A stretch of DNA of 64,000 nucleotides from Sphingomonas sp. So64.6b (GCF_014171475.1 NZ_CP048817.1:2852001-2916000), one strand, 5' to 3'; shown: positions 34,737 through 44,371, counted from the stretch's first letter. The notes: generated by a model not told the origin, from the sequence alone. Translations and numbers: made by a program.

Positions 34737-35567
34737 AGCAGCTTGTTGACCATCCTCCTGCCAATGCTGGCCGTTGCCGCGCCGGCCCCCGCCGAGCCGT
34801 TGCAGGCAGACCGGGCGGGTAACCGGATCGAGGCGTTCGCGGCAATCAAGCCACAGCCAGGCGGAAAGGCGGTGGACGAAGCCAGTACGTCGGCGCTGCA
34901 CTGTACCGCCGACCGCAAGCGCTGCGCGCAGCTGAGCCGCGACGTGGATGCGAATGTGTGGACGCTTCATGTGTTCGACCGCATGCCCCCGCCGCAAGGC
35001 GCAACACCGATCACCAGCTTCGCGCTACCGGGCGAGAGTGGCGACGCGCAAGTCGCGATCTGGCCGAAGCTTGTCGTGCTGGCGCAATCGGGCAGCGTGA
35101 TGATCGGTGTCGAAACCACGCTATCGACCAGCTTTTCGGGCGGTGGGGCCAGTTCCACGACATTGCGGCTGATCGCGCTCGACAGCAAGCTGGGCAACGC
35201 GCTGTCAGTGCTGAACGTGCCGTCCGGCGGATCGGCGATGATCCGCGCCTGTTTCGGTGAGAAGGACATGAAGCAGCGTGCGGGCGCGTGCCATGATGAA
35301 TATGCATTCGACGGGACGCTGGCGATCGATCCGACGGTGAGCAGTGGACCGGCGCGCTTCATCTTCACGACCAGGGCGAAGAGCTATCCCGGCCGCGTCA
35401 CGCGCCAGGCGGATTCGCTGGCGGCGGCGGCGCTGCGCAAGAAAGACCTGAAATGGGCGGTCGATCCGGTGTGCAGCTATCGCCGCGTCTTCGCGCTTAA
35501 TGACGAAAGCGGCGACTATGTGCCGGACAAGCCAATACCGCCATGCGACGATTACCGAGTGGAGTGA
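34737..35567 (+). CDS. Hypothetical secreted protein
   Basis: 276 aa. A Sec signal ([20 protein letters not shown]) precedes a mature domain with six Cys ([42 protein letters not shown]) that could form three disulfides, and many beta strands. No family recognised. It is divergent from uvrA with a gap of about 200 bp that has no strong operator visible (no SOS-box-like CTGTN8ACAG or GTTC-N7-GTTC was seen by eye). Confidence 0.65.
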   Translation, partial: SSLLTILLPMLAVAAPAPAEPLQADRAGNRIEAFAAIKPQPGGKAVDEASTSALHCTADRKRCAQLSRDVDANVWTLHVFDRMPPPQGATPITSFALPGESGDAQVAIWPKLVVLAQSGSVMIGVETTLSTSFSGGGASSTTLRLIALDSKLGNALSVLNVPSGGSAMIRACFGEKDMKQRAGACHDEYAFDGTLAIDPTVSSGPARFIFTTRAKSYPGRVTRQADSLAAAALRKKDLKWAVDPVCSYRRVFALNDESGDYVPDKPIPPCDDYRVE

Positions 35568-35627
35568 GTTGTAGCATCAGTACATATCGTGTATTATGCA
35601 AACAACACACTCAATCAAGGACGGGTC

Positions 35628-35975
35628 ATGGCCAAGAAGGACAAGGCGGCAAAGGCCGGCGGCGGCGCCAAGGCGGCGAAGCTGCCCAAGCGGATCGGCG
35701 GGATCAAGCTGCCCAAGGAATTGCGCAAATCGGGCGCGGCGCTGCTCGAAAAGGCCAACAGCCCGATCGGGCGCGAAGTGATCGCCGCCGGCATCACCGC
35801 AGTCGTTGCCGCCGCGGCACGCAGTCAGGCGGGGCGCAAGGCGGCAAGCAAAGCGGCCGAAACGGCTACCAGAACGGCTGAGGTCGGTGCGCAGGATGCC
35901 AAGCAGATCGCCGATGCGATCGGCGCGGCGGCGGGTGCGGTGATGCAGCGCCTGTTTGAGAAAAAGGCCAGCTAA
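35628..35975 (+). CDS. Small Ala/Lys-rich protein
   Basis: 115 aa from the ATG at 35628 (MAKKDKAAKAGGG). Very rich in Ala, Lys and Gly, with an amphipathic pattern GREVIAAGITAVVAAAARSQ. Reminiscent of small histone-like or phasin-like coiled helices, but no family is recognised. The upstream stretch contains an AT-rich promoter-like segment around 35578-35615. Confidence 0.55.
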   Translation: MAKKDKAAKAGGGAKAAKLPKRIGGIKLPKELRKSGAALLEKANSPIGREVIAAGITAVVAAAARSQAGRKAASKAAETATRTAEVGAQDAKQIADAIGAAAGAVMQRLFEKKAS

Positions 35976-35989
35976 GGCGCGCCTGAATG

Positions 35990-36178
35990 AGGCGACGCTA
36001 CCCCAAAACCGTTCGGGCCCAAACCGTTCGGGCCCAAACTGTTCGGGCTGAGCTTGTCGAAGCCCCGGTGCAGCAAGTGAGGTCCCATATTTGGGCTCGT
36101 GCCCCCTTCGACTGCCTGCCAGGGCAGGCGCTCAGGACGGCTTCGACAGGCTCAGGGCGAACGGAGGTAGGGGTGCCA
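35990..36178. repeat. REP-type repeat cluster
   Basis: Three tandem CCGTTCGGGCCCAAA-like units (36008-36048) run into TTCGGGCTGAGCTTGTCGAA, matched on the far side by GGCTTCGACAGGCTCAGGGC at about 36140-36160 in inverted order. This signature is common between genes in sphingomonads. It fills the gap between convergent genes and may terminate transcription. Confidence 0.65.
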
Positions 36179-36186
36179 AAGCGGCC

Positions 36187-36744
36187 CTAACCCCGGACGC
36201 GCACCCCGGGCAGCATCCGCGCCAGCACGCCGTCGCGCAGCACGAGATGGTGGCGCAGTGCGGCGGCGAGGTGGAGCATGATCAGTGCGAGCATGAGCAG
36301 GCCGAGCGGCTCGTGTAACGACCGCGCCGCGCCAGCCACTGCCTTCGATACCGGCAAGAACGGGATGTCGAACAACCCGAACCAGTTGAGCGGACGCAGC
36401 ACCTTGGCGCCGGACACCAGCAGCCAGCCGGTCAGCGGCAAGGCGATCATCAGCAGGTAGAAGGTGAAATGGACCGTATTGGCAGTCGCCCGTTCCCAAC
36501 CGGGCATCGTCACGGGATGCGGCGGCGGGCGATGCCCGAGCCGCCAGGCGATCCGGGCCAGCGTCAGCGCCAGAATCGTGAAGCCGAGCGACTTGTGCAG
36601 GGGGATTACCCCCTTGATCCCGTCGAACAGCGATTCATGGAGCAGGCCAAGCGCCAGATTGACGATCAGCAGGATCGCGATGATCCAGTGCAGCGCGATC
36701 GCGCCCCTGCCGTAACGGTCGGTTCTGGCAAGGGCGCTACGCAT
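36187..36744 (-). CDS. Cytochrome b561-type membrane protein
   Basis: 185 aa. The family pattern is present: RGAIALHWIIAILLIVNLAL (first heme His in helix 1), PLHKSLGFTILALTLARIAW (His in helix 2), then helices ending SLHEPLGLLMLALIMLHLAA, with His residues for the second heme. About four membrane spans. These proteins bind two b-hemes and shuttle electrons from quinol to periplasmic acceptors, or from superoxide as in CybB. Downstream on the same strand as SapC but separated by only 7 bp, so possibly one transcript. Confidence 0.87.
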   Translation of the reverse strand: MRSALARTDRYGRGAIALHWIIAILLIVNLALGLLHESLFDGIKGVIPLHKSLGFTILALTLARIAWRLGHRPPPHPVTMPGWERATANTVHFTFYLLMIALPLTGWLLVSGAKVLRPLNWFGLFDIPFLPVSKAVAGAARSLHEPLGLLMLALIMLHLAAALRHHLVLRDGVLARMLPGVRVRG

Positions 36745-36751
36745 CGGTCCT

Positions 36752-37531
36752 TCAGACCGCCAGCTGAGGAGCCGGCATCTTGCCGAGCTGTACCTGGCGC
36801 GCGAAGATATCGCGCATCAGCGAGAGCGAGAAGAGGTGCGCATAGAGCAGCGGCAGCATGCCGTTCTTCTGGATCTTGCGCAGCTGATCGCCGCGCATCT
36901 CGTTGAGCTTTTCCTCATTGACCATCTGGAAACCGCGATAGAGGAACGGCTGATCCGCGCCGTCCGGCTGGATCGAGACTTCGCCGTCCATCAACAGGTC
37001 CAGTTCCTTCAGCTCGCGCATGAAGTTGTTGGTGCGAGCGCCGGCCTGTTCGAACGATTCGTTGAACGACAGGATGTCCTTGACGAAAGCGGTCGGCTGG
37101 CCGTCCTCGAACATCGCCAGGCCGTCTTCGAAATTGCCGATCGCTTCCGAGGTCGGATCGAAGCAAAGCGACAATTCCTGCGCATCGGGGCGCAGTCGCG
37201 CGAGCATCCATGGGTAACGGCGGACATAGGCCGGTACGTAGAAATTATTCTCGATCAGCTTGCCTTCGTCGTCGATGAAGACATTAACGCCTTCGTTCAG
37301 GCCCATCAGCGCGATCGGAATCGAATCGTCACCGGCGGTGAAGACGATCGGCATGAAGCGCTGCGCCAGCGGGAATTCGTCGACCGTGACGGGAATCGCG
37401 TGCTGATTGATCAGGAACGGCGCGCGATCCATCTGCTTCGAATGGAACGCGGCATGGGCCTCCGAGGACAAGGGCTCGAGCGCGTTGTAGAAAAGCGGCA
37501 GTTGCGATTGCTGTTGTGGCGCGCTGGCCAT
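36752..37531 (-). CDS. SapC family protein
   Basis: 259 aa from the ATG at 37531, which follows GGAGAG; an upstream ATG (37543) lacks spacing. Typical SapC features: LPLFYNALEPLSSEAHAAFH at the N-terminus, FVPAYVRRYPW-type motif (YVPAYVRRYPWMLARL), and LCFDPTSEAIGN. SapC was named from the S-layer-like surface proteins of Campylobacter and is widespread in sphingomonads, where it often sits beside TonB receptors; none lies here. Function is unclear. Soluble, no signal peptide. Confidence 0.85.
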   Translation of the reverse strand: MASAPQQQSQLPLFYNALEPLSSEAHAAFHSKQMDRAPFLINQHAIPVTVDEFPLAQRFMPIVFTAGDDSIPIALMGLNEGVNVFIDDEGKLIENNFYVPAYVRRYPWMLARLRPDAQELSLCFDPTSEAIGNFEDGLAMFEDGQPTAFVKDILSFNESFEQAGARTNNFMRELKELDLLMDGEVSIQPDGADQPFLYRGFQMVNEEKLNEMRGDQLRKIQKNGMLPLLYAHLFSLSLMRDIFARQVQLGKMPAPQLAV

Positions 37532-37641
37532 CGGACTCTCCATCGAAAATTATAGTGCTGAACTGGCACGCCCCAGACCCCCCAGAGGCGATTCCTTTCC
37601 CAAGACGACTCTGGGGCGCATGAAACGAATGGCTCGTGGCT

Positions 37642-39090
37642 CTATGGTGTGGCGGGCGTGGGCGCAAGCGTCACGAGCTTTCCGGGGTTGAACAACCCGT
37701 GCGGATCGAGCGCGCGTTTGATCGCGCGCAGCGTCGCCATCCGCGCGGGTGAAGACAGGCGTTCGAGCTCCCCCAGCTTCATCTGGCCGATGCCATGTTC
37801 GGCCGAGATCGACCCGCCACTGGCGACGACCAGATCGTTGACGAAGCGCGTCACGCGCGGTGCGTCCTCCGCATACCAGCGCGCCGGGTCGATGCCGATC
37901 GGCGCGCGGACATGGAAATGGACATTGCCGTCGCCGAGATGACCAAAGGCGCTGGCATGCGTGCCGGGGAATGCCGCCTCGCTCGCCGCCGCCGCCTCGA
38001 TCATAAAGCGCGGCATGGTCGCGACCGGCACCGAGATGTCGTGCTGCACGGCGGGGCCGGCGCCGCGTTCGGCTTCGGAGATCGAATCGCGCAGCCGCCA
38101 GAACGCCTCGGCCTGCGCCTCGCTCGCGGCGATCACCGCATCGGCGGCAAGGCCGTCGGCAAGTGCCGGCGCGAGCAGGCGTTCAAGCAACGCGGCGGGC
38201 GGCTCGGCGGCCTGGTCGGTCGCGACCGCCTCGATCAGGACGTGCCAGGGATGGTTTCCATCGAGCGGTGCGCGAGTGCCGGGAATATGGTGCAGCACCA
38301 GGTTGAGCGAATCCGCGGGAATGATCTCGAAGCTCTCCACCGCCTGCGTCGCGGCCTCGAGCCGGCGCAACAGGTTGAGCGCCACTTCCGGGCTGGCCAC
38401 GCCGACCCAGGCGACCGCGCGGGCGGCGATTGCCGGCACGAGGCGCAGCGTGGCGGCGGTGATCACGCCAAGCGTCCCCTCCGCCCCGATCAGCAGCTGA
38501 TCGAGATCATAGCCGCGATTGTCCTTTTTGAGCGCGGCGAGCCCGTCATGGATCGATCCGTCGGGCAGCACCGCCTCGACCCCGGCGACCAGCGCGCGCA
38601 TCGTGCCGAAACGCAGCACCTGAGTCCCGCCGGCATTGGTCGAGACCAGCCCGCCGATCGTCGCACTGCCACGGGCACCGAGCGTCAGCGGGAAACGCCG
38701 CCCCTGTGCCAGCGCCGCGGCATGGAGATCGGCGAGGATCACCCCCGCCTCGGCGATCACCAGATTATCGGCCGGCGACAGGCTTCGGATATGGTTGAGG
38801 CGGCGCAGCGACAGGATCAGCGCGCTGCCGTCCGCCGGCGGCGTCGCCCCGCCGACCATCCCGGTATTGCCGCCCTGCGGCACGATTGCGACGCCATGGT
38901 CACTGGCGAGCGCGACGATCGCCGCCACGCCGTCACGGCTGTCGGGCGCGAGGATCGCGGGCGTGGTACCGTGATAGCGGCCGCGCCAGTCGTGCAGCCA
39001 GGGTTCGATATCGGCCGGATCGGTCAATACCGCCTTGGGGCCAAGCGCGGTGCGGACGGCGTCGATCAGCCGGGATTGTGCGGGCGTCAT
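37642..39090 (-). CDS. FAD-linked oxidase (D-2-hydroxyglutarate dehydrogenase / GlcD-like)
   Basis: 482 aa from the ATG at 39090; an ATG-like start 18 bp upstream is also open. The FAD-binding PCMH domain is marked by VPQGGNTGMVGGATPPADGS and LGARGSATIGGLVSTNAGGT followed by RFGTMRALVAGVEAVLPDG. The C-terminal cap domain has AFGHLGDGNVHFHVRAPIG (metal-binding His) and SGGSISAEHGIGQMKLGELE, all conserved in the family. It oxidises a 2-hydroxy acid such as D-2-hydroxyglutarate, D-lactate or glycolate. Cytoplasmic, single polypeptide. Confidence 0.92.
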   Translation of the reverse strand: MTPAQSRLIDAVRTALGPKAVLTDPADIEPWLHDWRGRYHGTTPAILAPDSRDGVAAIVALASDHGVAIVPQGGNTGMVGGATPPADGSALILSLRRLNHIRSLSPADNLVIAEAGVILADLHAAALAQGRRFPLTLGARGSATIGGLVSTNAGGTQVLRFGTMRALVAGVEAVLPDGSIHDGLAALKKDNRGYDLDQLLIGAEGTLGVITAATLRLVPAIAARAVAWVGVASPEVALNLLRRLEAATQAVESFEIIPADSLNLVLHHIPGTRAPLDGNHPWHVLIEAVATDQAAEPPAALLERLLAPALADGLAADAVIAASEAQAEAFWRLRDSISEAERGAGPAVQHDISVPVATMPRFMIEAAAASEAAFPGTHASAFGHLGDGNVHFHVRAPIGIDPARWYAEDAPRVTRFVNDLVVASGGSISAEHGIGQMKLGELERLSSPARMATLRAIKRALDPHGLFNPGKLVTLAPTPATP

Positions 39091-39723
39091 GGCAAAGCGC
39101 GCTATCACGTGCGGGGATATGAGCCAAACCCGGTGTTTGGGCGGGTGTGGAGCGGCGCGTCTACGGGTGGCGTTGCGGATCCATGCAGCGCCGCGCCAAG
39201 GCGGCCTCGCCCGGCGGTTCGCCCTGTTCCCGCAATACGGGATCGTGACTGTTTCTCGTCATGTCAAAGAGCGGATCGGCCGGCGATGAAATGCCGTTGG
39301 GAGTGGTGCTAACCGCCAAACCGATGGCGTTGAATCGGTGGGTCAGTTCAGCCGGCGCCGTGGCGTGGCCGGGGCATGGCGTGAACGTCCCAAAATCCCG
39401 TAGCTATGGGAACCGATACGGGAAGATGCATTTTCGGGCGTTCCACGGGAATTTACGGGAAATCTTACGGGAATTCCGAGGCAGCGGCATGGGAATTTCG
39501 CGGTGCGCTTACGGGAATATCGGGAAATCTCGTGGGCAATGTTCACGGTCGGCTCGTTTTCGGATGAGGCGATTTAAAGAGGTTTGTCTCTCGGGCTTTA
39601 TTCGGGACGCCTGAATAAGACACGATGGACGCGTGATTTGAATCTTGCCGGATGGCTGCGCAGGGCAGTCCCGAAAGCTGCCGGGCCTCATGCATTCGCG
39701 AAGGGTGGCGTAATCTTATGTTT
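39091..39723. other. Non-coding stretch with degenerate GGGAA repeats
   Basis: About 630 bp without a supported gene. Bases 39400-39540 contain about ten CGGGAA or TGGGAA words at irregular short spacing. The remainder (39550-39720) shows no clear repeat or structure; it may be a decayed gene. Confidence 0.55.
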
Positions 39724-40464
39724 TCATCCCGCCCGACGCGCGACCAAGTTTGCGAGATCCACATCAAGACGCGGAAGGTCGGACGATCTGAGGTCGTCAA
39801 GCGCTTGCGACACTGTCCGCAGCCAAGGGGGATCGAACGCCGTATCCGGCGGCGTGTCGACGAACCTGAGTTCAAGCCCCGTCACGCTGAACCCGGGTCC
39901 GAGCATTTCCTCGCAATTTGCCAGCTCAATGCGTCGTATCGGTTTTGCGTTGGCCGGGTCGAGGACGACGATCGTGGGATAACGCGAACCCGCAGACGGC
40001 GTCTCCCGGCGACGCATGGTTGCCGCATCGACATTGATATGAGGGCGCTTCGCCTTCAGCCGTGACCAGATCTGGTTGGTGGACTTGCGGCGTTTCCAAT
40101 CCGAGATGAAGGGTATGACGTTCGTATCCTGAGCGGCAAGTTCAGGCAGCGAGACGTTGCCGGAACCGCCAAGCAAGGCGAAAACGAGCCGCCCGTCCGG
40201 CAGCTCGACCATGGGTGCATTACCCGTGACCGTGTGATGGATACCGTTGTCGCCCCAGAATGGAACCGATCGTTCGATCGTCGCCTGAATGATCGAAGAT
40301 CCGCGTCGGACCCCTTCCGGCGTTTGGATCGCGATGGTCAGTTCGTATCGGATGTGCCGATTGCGAAGGAGACGGTTGCCCACGAGAAAATAGGTAACCA
40401 CAAACAGAGTGACGCCGAGACCGGCGAGTTTCCGCAGCCAAAGCCTAGGTGTGGAAAACGTCAT
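39724..40464 (-). CDS. Hypothetical single-span membrane protein
   Basis: 246 aa from the ATG at 40464 (MTFSTPRLW). One membrane helix (about residues 14-30, LAGLGVTLFVVTYFLVG) followed by a beta-rich extracytoplasmic domain: HIRYELTIAIQTPEGVRRGS, then LPDGRLVFALLGGSGNVSLP and an Arg-rich C-terminus. No family recognised. Upstream on the same strand lies another membrane protein gene (40553-40939), 88 bp away; they may be one transcript. Confidence 0.62.
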   Translation of the reverse strand: MTFSTPRLWLRKLAGLGVTLFVVTYFLVGNRLLRNRHIRYELTIAIQTPEGVRRGSSIIQATIERSVPFWGDNGIHHTVTGNAPMVELPDGRLVFALLGGSGNVSLPELAAQDTNVIPFISDWKRRKSTNQIWSRLKAKRPHINVDAATMRRRETPSAGSRYPTIVVLDPANAKPIRRIELANCEEMLGPGFSVTGLELRFVDTPPDTAFDPPWLRTVSQALDDLRSSDLPRLDVDLANLVARRAG

Positions 40465-40552
40465 GCATCGCTCCAGCCATGTGCTTTCGAAAAGGACGAA
40501 TGTCGATCGCGCCGCGCCGCGCAACAGATGGTTGGTTGCCCTTCGAAAAGCC

Positions 40553-40939
40553 TCAAATGGAGGCGGATGAAGGCCACACCAAAAGGCTCAGAAGACTCCA
40601 GCTCACTCCCATGATGAAGGCGAACAGGCTCATTGCCTGTTGCACTCCCTTCCATCCGCTTGGGAGGGATGCACCGGTCAGCCAGGCCGCACCGGAAATC
40701 AGGACTGGGTAGAGAATCGCTCCCGCAAATGGTGACATGCTGCGGGTAATCAGCAGCGAGAGCGGCAGGGCGATCACCAACGCAAACAGCAGCATGGGCA
40801 GACCCATCACAAGCGCGATCCCAAAAAAGCCGTCCCATGATGGCTGCGAGGCGCTGCGCCCGCGTGGTAGGCCACCAATGACCGTCATGCCGCCGATCGC
40901 GAGCAGCCAGGCGACGCATATCTTTACAAGCCAGATCAT
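40553..40939 (-). CDS. Hypothetical polytopic membrane protein
   Basis: 128 aa. The ATG at 40939 follows AGGAGG at eight bases; an upstream ATG at 40945 is too close. About four hydrophobic helices with small loops; motif RSMSPFAGAILYPVLISGAA in the middle. No family recognised. Probably inner-membrane. Confidence 0.6.
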   Translation of the reverse strand: MIWLVKICVAWLLAIGGMTVIGGLPRGRSASQPSWDGFFGIALVMGLPMLLFALVIALPLSLLITRSMSPFAGAILYPVLISGAAWLTGASLPSGWKGVQQAMSLFAFIMGVSWSLLSLLVWPSSASI

Positions 40940-41204
40940 CACCATGACCTCCTGCGCCCCGCCTACCCGCATTTTATTTCACAAACCGCTAATGTTCCGA
41001 TGTTGTTGAACCAGCACCCGGCGATCAGCACGGGCTCGGGAGCGTTTGCCCGCCGCCCGAAAGCCGCCGAAGAAGGAGGGCTCTCTCGCCCATGAGAGGA
41101 CTCAATAATCGCCTTTCACGAACGGTCCGTCGCAAGAGAAGTCGACCACAAGAGCCAGGCCGTTGGAATCCCGTCCGCAGTTCGAAACGGCAGGAAGGAC
41201 GCTC

Positions 41205-41498
41205 ATGACTCCGTGGAAGTGTGTCGCGCTTGTCGGTGCATTGGGAATGTCCGCCACTGCACAGCCTCAGGACGGCGTGGATTGGGGCGGCCTCATGCAG
41301 ACCGAAGCCATGGGCAGCGCCATGGAGGAAGCCGCGCGTGAGGGATTGCCTGAGGCTGGGCGGTCGCGTTCCCGGACCAGTTCCGCAAACCCGAAAACCC
41401 AGGCGAACTGCGCAAAGGCGCGGCGTTGGCTGGCGGACGGCGTTAAGGACGCTCGACTTCCACGTGTCGCCAAGCTCTGCGCGCAGCTCGGATACTGA
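41205..41498 (+). CDS. Small secreted protein
   Basis: 97 aa from the ATG at 41205. A Sec signal (MTPWKCVALVGALGMSATAQ) is followed by an acidic/Ala mature segment and a C-terminal helix with two Cys (NCAKARRWL, KLCAQLGY) that probably pair. No family recognised. It is convergent with the DUF4274 gene. Confidence 0.55.
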   Translation: MTPWKCVALVGALGMSATAQPQDGVDWGGLMQTEAMGSAMEEAAREGLPEAGRSRSRTSSANPKTQANCAKARRWLADGVKDARLPRVAKLCAQLGY

Positions 41499-41547
41499 CT
41501 CCGCATCAAACAAGCCGCGTGTGTCCGTCCACGTTTCGGGCTGCCGG

Positions 41548-42615
41548 CTAGTCAATTACAAATGAGGGCGACCGCAATCCTCCAAATCTGTTTTCCCGAT
41601 CTATCCTCCTGCCTTCATAAACCGGCTTTATATTTTTGGGCAGGACGGCATCCAATTGCCGTTGGGTTGGCTTATATTTCGCGATGATTCTCATATCATT
41701 TTGCGTATCGAAATAAATTTCCGATCGCTCGTAGAAGCCATTTTCCATGCGATCCTTGGCCTCCATCATCAAGTCAAAAGCCTCGATCGAATGACTTACC
41801 CGGCTCCGATCGCCTTCAAATTCAAGGTGATAGGCAGGGTCACACCCGAAGAATACATAAAGCGCGGTCGCGATATCGCAGTCATCCTGTCGAACGATCC
41901 AGATCAGGGGAGCCAAACCGTAATCCCAATTGCATAGAAATGCAGCCATATGGCGCTCGTCGGGACCGGCAGACTTCAGCCAATTGGCGAATTTTACGAA
42001 TTCGCTTTCAGAATAGTCGTCCCACGGCTTGCTATGGCTTGCCCAATCCATAAGCATAGCATCGTCATCATCCGTAATCAGCTTCCAGGCGTTGGCCCTG
42101 TCCGTCCTGCTTTGTATCTCATCGGTAAGGCGTTGATGCAGGGCGGTTCGCCTTTCCAGGAAACCTTCAGGGTAGACGCGCGATAACGTTATGTGCGCAA
42201 TTCGCGTTTCATCAACGGATGCGTTCTCATCGCCTGCGACAAAATGAAGGGCTATATTGAAACTATCCGGCGTCATTCCAGAATAGCAGCTTTGTTTTGC
42301 ATTGGTTGAATCGCATCGCAGACCCAATGACGAGATTTGCTTTGCCGCTGCTGCGAATGCCATTCCGATATGAAAGCCGTAGAATTTGTGCCGGCTCGGG
42401 AACGGATGCTCGACGCTGATCCTTTCGATTACGTCCTTGGTGCAGATGCCGTCAGGATGCCGATCGACCGGATCGCCAAAATAGAGGCTGAAGCCTCTCT
42501 CAAATATGCATGGAGCATTGTTCGGCCGGGCGAGTGCTTTTTCCGCAGCCTGCCGATTGTCGAGCGGCCGCAACTTTGCCAATCGAGACTCCGCGCTGGT
42601 GAAAGGCAAGAGCAT
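41548..42615 (-). CDS. DUF4274 domain protein
   Basis: 355 aa. The C-terminal half carries the DUF4274 pattern: DERHMAAFLCNWDYGLAPLI and DDCDIATALYVFFGCDPAYH. The N-terminal ~190 residues are unassigned, with several Cys (CSTN... style CDSTNAKQSCYSG). DUF4274 often occurs with SMI1/KNR4-type immunity domains in toxin-immunity loci, though no toxin is adjacent. Lower GC than neighbours, consistent with acquisition. Start uncertain: the first ATG gives MLLPFTSAES. Confidence 0.7.
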   Translation of the reverse strand: MLLPFTSAESRLAKLRPLDNRQAAEKALARPNNAPCIFERGFSLYFGDPVDRHPDGICTKDVIERISVEHPFPSRHKFYGFHIGMAFAAAAKQISSLGLRCDSTNAKQSCYSGMTPDSFNIALHFVAGDENASVDETRIAHITLSRVYPEGFLERRTALHQRLTDEIQSRTDRANAWKLITDDDDAMLMDWASHSKPWDDYSESEFVKFANWLKSAGPDERHMAAFLCNWDYGLAPLIWIVRQDDCDIATALYVFFGCDPAYHLEFEGDRSRVSHSIEAFDLMMEAKDRMENGFYERSEIYFDTQNDMRIIAKYKPTQRQLDAVLPKNIKPVYEGRRIDRENRFGGLRSPSFVID

Positions 42616-42843
42616 AAATCCTGCAGTCCCGAAATCATGGACGATTCCGCCATCTTAGCGATGGAGTGCTAACGAAATGGCACATTGAGAATTCCAGATC
42701 CGCCGCCTTGCGTCGTTCAGCTCAGTTGCCGACTCGACCTGAAGCGGTCATTCGTCCAATCGGCTGCGGAGCGTCCATCATCGCGGTGCGTTCGTGGCCA
42801 ATGGCCGCTGGCCGGTAGACTCGCCGTGGAGATCAGGTGTCGA

Positions 42844-43476
42844 ATGCGTGAACTCGTCCATCCCCGGTTTCGGTCGACCGTCCGCTCGATAGTCATTCCG
42901 TTCGCTTTGTTCGCCGGATTGTTCGCCAGCGCCACTGCGTCCGCCCAGATATATGCCATGCAGAATGTCAGCGGCTGGACGGTGGCGGCAAGCAAGGACA
43001 AAAAAGGCTGCTTCCTGACCAAGACATACGACGGAGCCGGGGAAACGACCCTGCTTCTCGGTGTTGATATCGATGGCAGCAACCATCTCTCGGTTCTGAA
43101 CGACAATTGGTCGATCAAGGCAAAGGACCGGCTCAACCTGAGCTTTCGGTTGTCGAATGGCGGTTATTCCGACCACCCGGTCGTCGGCATGGTATCGGAA
43201 GAGAAAAAGGGCTTCGTCACGACCTTCGAGACGAAATTTCTCTCCTATTTCGCCACATCCAAGGCGCTCCATATCTATCGCGGCGATGTGCCGGTCGAGC
43301 AGCTGAACCTGGAAGGAAGTGGTGCGGCGGTTGCCGAGCTGCGGCGCTGTGTCGAGATCTACAAGGCAAGGCCTGTGACGGGTCCACGAGAGAAAGAGCG
43401 TTCGGGCCTGATCCCCAGGGATCCGTTCGCGCCTGACGCGGGGCGGAAATCCCAGAATCCGGCGGGCGAGCGGTAG
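42844..43476 (+). CDS. Hypothetical secreted protein
   Basis: 210 aa from the ATG at 42844 (MRELVHPRF), giving a signal peptide (SIVIPFALFAGLFASATASA) with a basic n-region. Mature domain about 170 residues, beta-rich: GWTVAASKDKKGCFLTKTYD and LNLEGSGAAVAELRRCVEIY, with one Cys pair, and an Arg/Pro-rich tail. Layout similar to small invasion-associated-locus-B-like or stress-response secreted proteins of alphaproteobacteria, but not diagnostic. Confidence 0.6.
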   Translation: MRELVHPRFRSTVRSIVIPFALFAGLFASATASAQIYAMQNVSGWTVAASKDKKGCFLTKTYDGAGETTLLLGVDIDGSNHLSVLNDNWSIKAKDRLNLSFRLSNGGYSDHPVVGMVSEEKKGFVTTFETKFLSYFATSKALHIYRGDVPVEQLNLEGSGAAVAELRRCVEIYKARPVTGPREKERSGLIPRDPFAPDAGRKSQNPAGER

Positions 43477-43519
43477 CGGTCTGCCATGTTCGTCGGACGT
43501 GCGCTATCCCGGCAGACGC

Positions 43520-44371
43520 TCAGCCCAGGCTATTGCCCATCATTTCGCCGAGGCGTACCGGCCGTTCGGGTGCCCAATCCCGGTTGAAGGCGATAGTGTT
43601 CGGCCTGAACAGCATCACGATCGTCGAGCCGAGCAGGAAGCGGCCCATTTCCTCGCCCTTTTTCAGCACGATATCCTGATCGGCATAGCTCCATTCGGAA
43701 ATCTTGCCGGTGCGTTTCGGATTGACCACGCCGTGCCAGACGGTCGCCATGCTGCCGACGATGGTCGCGCCGACCAGCACCATCACGAACGGACCATATT
43801 CGGGCGATTCGAATAGGCACACCACGCGCTCGTTGCGCGCGAACAGGTTCGGCACGCCGCGCGCCGTGGTCGGATTCACCGAGAACAGCGCGCCCGGCAC
43901 GTAGATCATGCGGCTGAGCTTGCCGTCGCAGGGCATGTGCAGGCGGTGATAATCCCGGGGCGACAAATACAGATTGGCAAAGCTGCCGTGGCGAAACAGG
44001 CCCGAGAGCGCGGTGTCGCCGCCGATCAGGTCGGTGGTGGTAAAGCGATGGCCCTTGGCCTGCACCATGCGATCGTCGTCAATCGCACCGAACTGGCTGA
44101 TCGCGCCATCCACCGGGCAGATGAAATCGGCCGTGGCCGGAGGCCGGGCGCCGACCCTGAGCGGGCGGGTGAAGAAATCATTGAAGCTGTTGTAGCTGGC
44201 GATGTCGGGATTGGCGGCTTCGTTCATATCGACGCGGTATTTGCGAACGAACCAGCGGATCAGTGGGAGGGTTATCGCGCTTCCCTGCGCCCCCGCGACC
44301 CGGCCAGCGAGGCTGGTCAGGTGCTGCTTGGGCAACAGATGTTGAAGCAGAATCTTGAGGCGATCGGACAT
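43520..44371 (-). CDS. psd: Phosphatidylserine decarboxylase (pro-enzyme)
   Basis: 283 aa from the ATG at 44371 (MSDRLKIL). Conserved blocks: YNSFNDFFTRPLRVGARP, VCPVDG-type CPVDGAISQFG, YLSPRDYHRLHMPCDGKL (catalytic His), VVNPKRTGKISEW and the LGST self-cleavage site in GRFLLGSTIVMLF, where the Ser becomes the pyruvoyl group. It converts phosphatidylserine to phosphatidylethanolamine at the inner membrane. Length fits the E. coli-type enzyme. pssA, often adjacent in alphaproteobacteria, is not within reach on either side. Confidence 0.94.
   Translation of the reverse strand: MSDRLKILLQHLLPKQHLTSLAGRVAGAQGSAITLPLIRWFVRKYRVDMNEAANPDIASYNSFNDFFTRPLRVGARPPATADFICPVDGAISQFGAIDDDRMVQAKGHRFTTTDLIGGDTALSGLFRHGSFANLYLSPRDYHRLHMPCDGKLSRMIYVPGALFSVNPTTARGVPNLFARNERVVCLFESPEYGPFVMVLVGATIVGSMATVWHGVVNPKRTGKISEWSYADQDIVLKKGEEMGRFLLGSTIVMLFRPNTIAFNRDWAPERPVRLGEMMGNSLG

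Noticed and set aside
34540..34845. N-terminal extension of UvrA
   Set aside because: Upstream residues are Arg/Pro-rich and unlike UvrA; family proteins begin at [18 protein letters not shown] sequence, as chosen.
37795..39312. 505-codon plus-strand frame opposite the FAD oxidase
   Set aside because: Antisense to a gene with full FAD-binding signatures; His/Arg-rich composition typical of shadows.
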